From Candidatus Gastranaerophilales bacterium (GTDB taxonomy: Bacteria > Cyanobacteriota > Vampirovibrionia > Gastranaerophilales > Gastranaerophilaceae), in assembly GCA_910587055.1 (NCBI GenBank), contig CAJUKY010000028.1, forward strand, positions 1 through 17,739: a stretch of 17,739 bases of DNA. Reading direction: 5' to 3'. The translations under genes were made by a program, and so were the position numbers. The notes under the pieces were generated by a model. The model was not told the DNA's origin and did no database searches. It worked only from the letters and a program-made list of their open reading frames with translations. Numbering within the stretch: the stretch's first letter is position 1; each line of letters begins with the position of its first letter. Below are positions 14,226 to 17,739 of this stretch, piece by piece.

Positions 14226-14768
14226 TTACATTTTAGCTAAATTTTCAATCCGTTTTTTAATACTTAAATCAATAACGGTATCGTTAATTTTTAAAATAAG
14301 CCCGCCCAAAATATCAGCATTAATAGCGTATTCAGGATTAATTGCTTTATTAAATTTATTTTCAAGCTTTGTTTTTAATGCGCTTTTCTGCCCCTCATTA
14401 AGTTCAATTGCGCTTGTAACAAATACGTTTAAAATATTCTTTTCTTCATCCAGAAGTTCCTTGAAAGATAAGCAGATATCATCCAGAATTTCAAGCCTTG
14501 AATTTTCATTTAATAAAAATAAAAAGTTCAATACAGCCGCATCAATTTTGCCGTTGAATATTTTTTGAAGAACATCTTTTTTATCTTCTTTTGATACGAC
14601 AGGATTTGCTAAAAAGCTCTGTAATTCGGCATTTTGCATTATAGTATCCGCTGAAAATTTTATATCCTGATAAATTTTATCAGCCGGTAATTCTGAATGC
14701 GAAAGCTCCAATAGTGCCTTAGCGTATCTTTTTGCAGGTTTTAAATTTTTGGAAGCAGTCATTGCCAT
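14226..14768 (-). CDS. atpH: ATP synthase F1 delta subunit (OSCP-like)
   Basis: 180 residues, the standard length. Delta clamps the top of the alpha3beta3 head to the peripheral stalk. The N-terminal six-helix domain starts KNLKPAKRYAKALLELS and contains ELQSFLANPVVSKEDKKDVL. The C-terminal part has the conserved ADILGGLILKINDTVIDLSIKKRIENL. ATG 14768 is chosen. A GGAGG lies 14 nt upstream, a long spacing, and a second ATG two codons later would be even further. The gene starts 3 bases after the stop of atpF, so coupling with it is likely. Confidence 0.93.
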   Translation of the reverse strand: MAMTASKNLKPAKRYAKALLELSHSELPADKIYQDIKFSADTIMQNAELQSFLANPVVSKEDKKDVLQKIFNGKIDAAVLNFLFLLNENSRLEILDDICLSFKELLDEEKNILNVFVTSAIELNEGQKSALKTKLENKFNKAINPEYAINADILGGLILKINDTVIDLSIKKRIENLAKM

Positions 14769-14771
14769 AAA

Positions 14772-15299
14772 CTATATTTTCACCTCCGAAAAATTAACGC
14801 TGTCAAGATTTTCAATACATTTATCTATAAGTTTGGATTGAATTTCAGCACCTTTATTTGAATTCAGACAGTTTTGAATTTCTTCCCTTGATAATTCAAC
14901 AACGGCATTTAAAAATTCTTTTGAGGTATTTTCTTTTGCCTTTACGGTATCTGCTTCAAGCTTATTTTTGAATTGATTTTCAAGCGCCTCTTTTTCTTTT
15001 AAAAGAGCATCGCCCGCCGCATTTTTTGCATTTTGCGCCGCATTATCAGCACGCTTTATAATCTCTTTTTTTGTATCTTCAAGGTTTTTTGTGCTTCTTT
15101 TTGCTTCTTTATATTCTTTTAAAGCCGCCTGTGCCGCCTCGGAACTTGTCATAACGGATGTTTTTATGTCATTTGCCATTTTGTCAAAAAAGGCACCGAG
15201 CTTTGCTTTTTTAAAGATGATAACAAGAACGCTCACCATAATAATAAAATTAATAAGATTGGATTCTAAAATTTTAGCGTAAAGAGTCATCTCATGCAT
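14772..15299 (-). CDS. atpF: ATP synthase Fo subunit b
   Basis: 175 residues. One membrane helix near the N-terminus (about 14-31: NLINFIIMVSVLVIIFKKA) is followed by a long charged helix rich in Lys, Glu and Ala that forms the peripheral stalk. ATG 15299 is chosen because GGAGGG sits 7 nt upstream; the frame stays open to 15341 but lacks a ribosome site there. The start overlaps the stop of atpF' by 8 bases (ATGCATGA), a translational-coupling arrangement. It is divergent from the preceding b-type gene, so the enzyme should carry a b/b' heterodimer as in cyanobacteria. Confidence 0.88.
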   Translation of the reverse strand: MHEMTLYAKILESNLINFIIMVSVLVIIFKKAKLGAFFDKMANDIKTSVMTSSEAAQAALKEYKEAKRSTKNLEDTKKEIIKRADNAAQNAKNAAGDALLKEKEALENQFKNKLEADTVKAKENTSKEFLNAVVELSREEIQNCLNSNKGAEIQSKLIDKCIENLDSVNFSEVKI

Positions 15300-15792
15300 T
15301 TTTCGACCCTCCAAAAGCCTTGCTGATTCTATCCTGCTCAATATTTATATCGCATTGAAGCTCATTAATATCAGTTTCTAAAACTTTTGAAACCGTCATT
15401 TTTACAAAATCATTAACTTCATTTTTAAGCGCACTGCCTGCTTCATCCTTTTGCGATTGCAAAAAAGCGCCGTGGGAGAGAATTTTTTCTTTGATTTCAT
15501 CTTTTTTCTTTTTAATTGCACTGTTTCGCTCTGCCTTAATGACATTTTGAGTTTCGGATAAAATATTTGACGCTTCAAGTTTTGCGCTCAAAATTTCATT
15601 TTCGGTGTTTTGTATAATATCTGCCGCCTTTTGTTTTGATTGAAGGGCGGTATCTTTATTTTTATCAAAGAATTTCTGCCTTTCATCCATAATTTTTACA
15701 ATAGGACGATAGAGAATAAGGTTCATCAAAATAACAAAAATGATGAAACTTATAAGCGCAAATAAAAATGTTCCGTCAAATTCTAAAAGCAT
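15292..15792 (-). CDS. atpF': ATP synthase Fo subunit b' (second b-type subunit)
   Basis: 166 residues. It has an N-terminal membrane helix (FLFALISFIIFVILMNLILYRPI, about 9-31). The YRPIVKIMDERQKFF junction is typical of b and b' chains, then a long hydrophilic coiled coil. Position directly after atpE and before a second b-type gene is the cyanobacterial atpF' (atpG in plastid/cyanobacterial naming) position. AAGGA, 6 nt before the ATG, overlaps the atpE stop codon (TAAGGA), linking the two genes tightly. Which of the two chains is b and which b' is judged mainly by order. Confidence 0.87.
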   Translation of the reverse strand: MLLEFDGTFLFALISFIIFVILMNLILYRPIVKIMDERQKFFDKNKDTALQSKQKAADIIQNTENEILSAKLEASNILSETQNVIKAERNSAIKKKKDEIKEKILSHGAFLQSQKDEAGSALKNEVNDFVKMTVSKVLETDINELQCDINIEQDRISKAFGGSKNA

Positions 15793-15801
15793 TTGAGTTC
15801 C

Positions 15802-16035
15802 TTACTTGATTACAAATGCGATTAAAATTACAACAAGAAGTGCATAAATAGCACAAGCTTCGATTAAACCTGCACCGATATAGAAATATTTTGAAATCTG
15901 GCCTTCTGCTTCAGGCTGTCTTGCAATGCTTTCAATAATAGCTTTTGTTGCAAGCGCAAGACCGATACCGGGGCCAAGAACGCCCAAACCGATTGCAATA
16001 CCCATTGATAATAATTTTACTGCTGCTGTTTCCAT
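15802..16035 (-). CDS. atpE: ATP synthase Fo subunit c (rotor ring)
   Basis: 77 residues, two membrane helices around the polar loop ARQPEA (38-43). Multiple copies form the ion-driven ring. The ion-carrying carboxylate is Glu59 in GLIEACAIYALL. The Gln found in helix 1 of Na+-type rings (PGxGQ) is Leu here (PGIGLALA), and the Ser/Thr pair after the Glu is Ala-Cys, so proton coupling is favoured. AAGGAGAAAA lies just before the ATG at 16035. It lies 20 bases from atpB upstream and 9 from atpF' downstream, within the same transcript. Confidence 0.96.
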   Translation of the reverse strand: METAAVKLLSMGIAIGLGVLGPGIGLALATKAIIESIARQPEAEGQISKYFYIGAGLIEACAIYALLVVILIAFVIK

Positions 16036-16055
16036 TTTATTTTCTCCTTATATTT

Positions 16056-16841
16056 TTAATGATTTTTAGCCGTTGCCGTTTCAATATAAGCGGCAGTTAA
16101 AAGGGTGAATACCAGAGCCTGAATAAATGCTACGAACAATTCAAAAAACATAATAGGCAAAGGCAATAGCGACCCTATAAATAATCCGATATTATAAACC
16201 CACGTTTCAGGCAAAAGCCCGTGAAGCATATTTTGAGTAAAACTTGAAATGCCCTCAGGTGTTAAAAGCATAAACACTAAACCCCCGAGCACCATAATTA
16301 ATATTTCCCCCGCTAAGATATTTGCAAAAAGTCGGACTGCAAGGGTTAAAGGGCGGGTAAAATCTTCTAAGATATTAAAAGGTGTCATAAAAAGCATGGG
16401 CTGAAAATAATGTTTAAAATATGAAGGGCCTTTTTCAATAATACCCTGCACAATATAGTAAATTAAAACTGTAACGGCTAAAGCCGCAGTTACGTTTATA
16501 TCGTTTGTGGGAGAGGCAAACTCGCCCTGCGGCAGATGGATTAATTTCCACGGTAATTGCCCTGCCATATTCCCTAAAATTATGAATAAAAATATACTCA
16601 TTAAAAGCGTTGCATTGGCGCTTTTTACACCGCCTAAATTTTTTGTAAGCCCTGCAAATATACTTACGATGTTTTCAAAAGCAGCCTGAAATTTATTCGG
16701 GATTAATTTTAAATTTAAAACTGCAATTAAAGAAAGGATAAGGATAAAACCCATAACGCACCACATCGTGATTAATGTATCCATATGCACATTAAGGCCG
16801 AGAATGTTTACTATCCAATGCTCTCCGATATGAAATTCCAT
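16056..16841 (-). CDS. atpB: ATP synthase Fo subunit a
   Basis: 261 residues, polytopic membrane stator next to the c-ring providing the two ion half-channels. The essential Arg is Arg170 in the signature RPLTLAVRLFANILAGEIL (163-181). KLIPNKFQAAFENI in the N-terminal half and the C-terminal FVAFIQALVFTLLTAAYIETA are also family hallmarks. AAGGA lies 5 nt before the ATG. It is the first gene of the visible atp cluster. atpI, which precedes atpB in many cyanobacteria, is absent here and is replaced by a promoter, a terminator and an unrelated gene. Confidence 0.96.
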   Translation of the reverse strand: MEFHIGEHWIVNILGLNVHMDTLITMWCVMGFILILSLIAVLNLKLIPNKFQAAFENIVSIFAGLTKNLGGVKSANATLLMSIFLFIILGNMAGQLPWKLIHLPQGEFASPTNDINVTAALAVTVLIYYIVQGIIEKGPSYFKHYFQPMLFMTPFNILEDFTRPLTLAVRLFANILAGEILIMVLGGLVFMLLTPEGISSFTQNMLHGLLPETWVYNIGLFIGSLLPLPIMFFELFVAFIQALVFTLLTAAYIETATAKNH

Positions 16842-16874
16842 TGATATCCTTTTTAAGTCCTCTTTTTAAACTTA

Positions 16875-16905
16875 ATTATATAACAAATATTAAAAAATAA
16901 GTGAA
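16875..16905 (-). promoter_or_regulatory. Promoter of the atp cluster
   Basis: On the minus strand there is a perfect TATAAT (16880-16875). A weak TTCACT -35 (16905-16900) lies 19 bp upstream. Transcription would start near 16868, leaving a leader of about 26 nt before atpB. Confidence 0.5.
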
Positions 16906-16914
16906 TCTAAGATA

Positions 16915-16960
16915 AAAATAGCCCTTGTTTACTATATTTTATAAAAACAAGGACTATTTT
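16915..16960 (-). terminator. Strong terminator between the membrane-protein gene and atpB
   Basis: Arms 16915-16930 and 16945-16960 pair over 16 bp with a single G-U wobble around a 14-nt loop, and a T-run follows on the minus strand. It lies 10 bases past the stop of the upstream gene and separates it from the atp cluster. Confidence 0.8.
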
Positions 16961-16970
16961 TAAACTTTTT

Positions 16971-17549
16971 CTACCTGTGGCGTCTTTTTGCTTCTTTGCA
17001 GACATCATTTGATTGGACATTTTTATCCGAACAATAAAGAATTGATGAACCCCAATTGCTCATATTGCCTGTCTTAACATAGTTTTTGAAACGAATATAA
17101 TCGGATAAACTTTGTTCTTCTGCTTCATAAATAAATTTGCGGTTCATACCCTCCACAAAAACACCGTCTTTCATCTTTAATGAAACATAGTCCTTATCAT
17201 CCTTGGAGAAGATTAAAAGCATTGAATAATTATCTCCGCCAAACAGCCCGTCCTTGTTATTTAAATCTACATCAAGCCATTTCGGAACAACATCACCTGT
17301 TTGCGTACAGACAATTTTATCCTGTTTTTCTTTATAAACGCAGGAAAAATCTTCACCTTTTATCGGACGGGAACCTATATACATATAAATAATGATACAA
17401 ATAAGTGCAGCTATACACGCATAATAAATAATATCTTTTACAAGTTTTTTCCAATCTTTCTTGGGTTTAAATTCAATAGGCGGCTTTTCTATCTGTACGT
17501 TATTTGTATCTTGTTCAAAATTTTCATTATCCATATTTACCCCCATCAT
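16971..17549 (-). CDS. Single-pass membrane protein of unknown function
   Basis: 192 residues, unrecognised. An acidic, Asn-rich N-terminus (1-25) is followed by the basic PKKDWKKLVKD and one membrane helix at about 38-58 (KDIIYYACIAALICIIIYMYI). The C-terminal 130 residues then lie outside the cytoplasm by the positive-inside rule. That part has four Cys (SCVYKEK, VCTQTGD, ILYCSDK, DVCKEA) that could form two disulphides, and ends with a basic KRRHR. The frame starts at ATG 17549; an ATG at 17534 (MDNENFEQ) follows GGGGGT and suits the promoter at 17567-17596 better. It is transcribed alone, ended by the terminator at 16915-16960. Functional link to the ATP synthase is not shown. Confidence 0.75.
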   Translation of the reverse strand: MMGVNMDNENFEQDTNNVQIEKPPIEFKPKKDWKKLVKDIIYYACIAALICIIIYMYIGSRPIKGEDFSCVYKEKQDKIVCTQTGDVVPKWLDVDLNNKDGLFGGDNYSMLLIFSKDDKDYVSLKMKDGVFVEGMNRKFIYEAEEQSLSDYIRFKNYVKTGNMSNWGSSILYCSDKNVQSNDVCKEAKRRHR

Positions 17550-17566
17550 TCAAACTAATATATGCG

Positions 17567-17596
17567 ATTATACCGCATTGTTTAATCAAATAGCAA
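17567..17596 (-). promoter_or_regulatory. Promoter of the membrane-protein gene
   Basis: On the minus strand, TTGCTA (17596-17591), 18-bp spacer, TATAAT (17572-17567). The start would be near 17560, a few bases before the first ATG. Confidence 0.55.
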
Positions 17597-17666
17597 ATTA
17601 AATCAACCTGTTTTAACTCAACAATCCCTTACTGTATTGACAGACATAAAAGCGGTGCTGCAAAAA

Positions 17667-17683
17667 AGTTTTAGACTAAAACT
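17667..17683 (-). terminator. Terminator-like hairpin for a gene entering from the right
   Basis: AGTTTTAG-A-CTAAAACT is a perfect inverted repeat; on the minus strand a run of T (17666-17662) follows. The stem is AT-rich and the loop small, so termination is moderately likely. A 10-bp palindrome ATCTTAAGAT (17686-17695) adjoins it. Confidence 0.45.
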
Positions 17684-17695
17684 AAATCTTAAGAT

Positions 17696-17739
17696 CTAGA
17701 TAATTTTATCCACTTCAAACACCCTAAAATTCAATCTCA
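17696..17739 (-). CDS. Possible 3' end of a gene cut by the right edge
   Basis: One minus frame reads RLNFRVFEVDKII and then TAG (17698-17696), immediately before the terminator-like hairpin. Thirteen codons are too few to name a product. The position of the hairpin is the main support. Confidence 0.3.
   Translation of the reverse strand, partial: RLNFRVFEVDKII

Noticed and set aside
15300..15341. Longer atpF starting at 15341
   Set aside because: No ribosome site there and about 50 bases of overlap with atpF'; ATG 15299 has GGAGGG at 7 nt.
1..17739. tRNA, rRNA, insertion sequence or prophage genes
   Set aside because: No tRNA-like cloverleaf, rRNA segment, transposase or phage gene was recognised on either strand.

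Overview
The window looks like a chromosomal stretch from an AT-rich bacterium of the non-photosynthetic cyanobacterial sister lineage (Vampirovibrionia/Melainabacteria, probably Gastranaerophilales-like). Three things point there. The F-type ATP synthase cluster has the cyanobacterial order a-c-b'-b-delta-alpha-gamma, with two different b-type subunits and no beta or epsilon genes at its end. The gamma subunit carries an insert where cyanobacterial and plastid gamma subunits carry theirs. A protein beginning MGMSASQGRF and a prepilin-like glycine-rich protein also resemble what I recall from that lineage. The lineage call is inference from family knowledge, not a database result.

Layout. Positions 1-1864 (minus, cut by the left edge) hold a very glycine-rich prepilin-like protein whose long N-terminal leader runs through a cluster of palindromic repeats. 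At about 1885-1981 there is an array of ATATCA/TGATAT half-sites, followed by a small helix-turn-helix gene (1963-2253) and a dCMP-deaminase-like gene (2308-2763). An Hsp20 gene (minus, about 2820-3275), a small disordered protein (3446-3748) and a coiled-coil lineage-type protein (minus, 3907-4617) follow, separated by hairpin terminators. The longest gene-free stretch, 4618-5027, contains an irregular hairpin of about 190 nt (4796-4985) followed by a T-run. It is the best candidate here for an undescribed element, possibly a 6S-like small RNA.

Next come a nitrilase-family amidohydrolase (5028-5840), a CNT-type nucleoside transporter with a TTG start (5974-7248) and a 56-residue protein (7342-7512). 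A tight plus-strand run follows: grpE-dnaJ-secreted beta-propeller-O-methyltransferase (7671-11613). It meets the ATP synthase cluster (11614-16841, minus) head-on; the two stop codons abut as TAGCTA with no spacer. Upstream of atpB are an operon promoter, a strong terminator, and a single-pass membrane protein of unknown function (16971-17549, minus). At the right edge there may be the last 13 codons of another minus-strand gene, followed by a terminator-like hairpin.

How the genes work together. The atp genes encode Fo (a, c, b, b') plus delta, alpha and gamma of F1; the beta and epsilon subunits needed for catalysis must be encoded elsewhere. GrpE and DnaJ are the co-chaperones of DnaK, which is not in the window. 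The remaining genes look like independent housekeeping or envelope functions, most with their own promoter or terminator signals.
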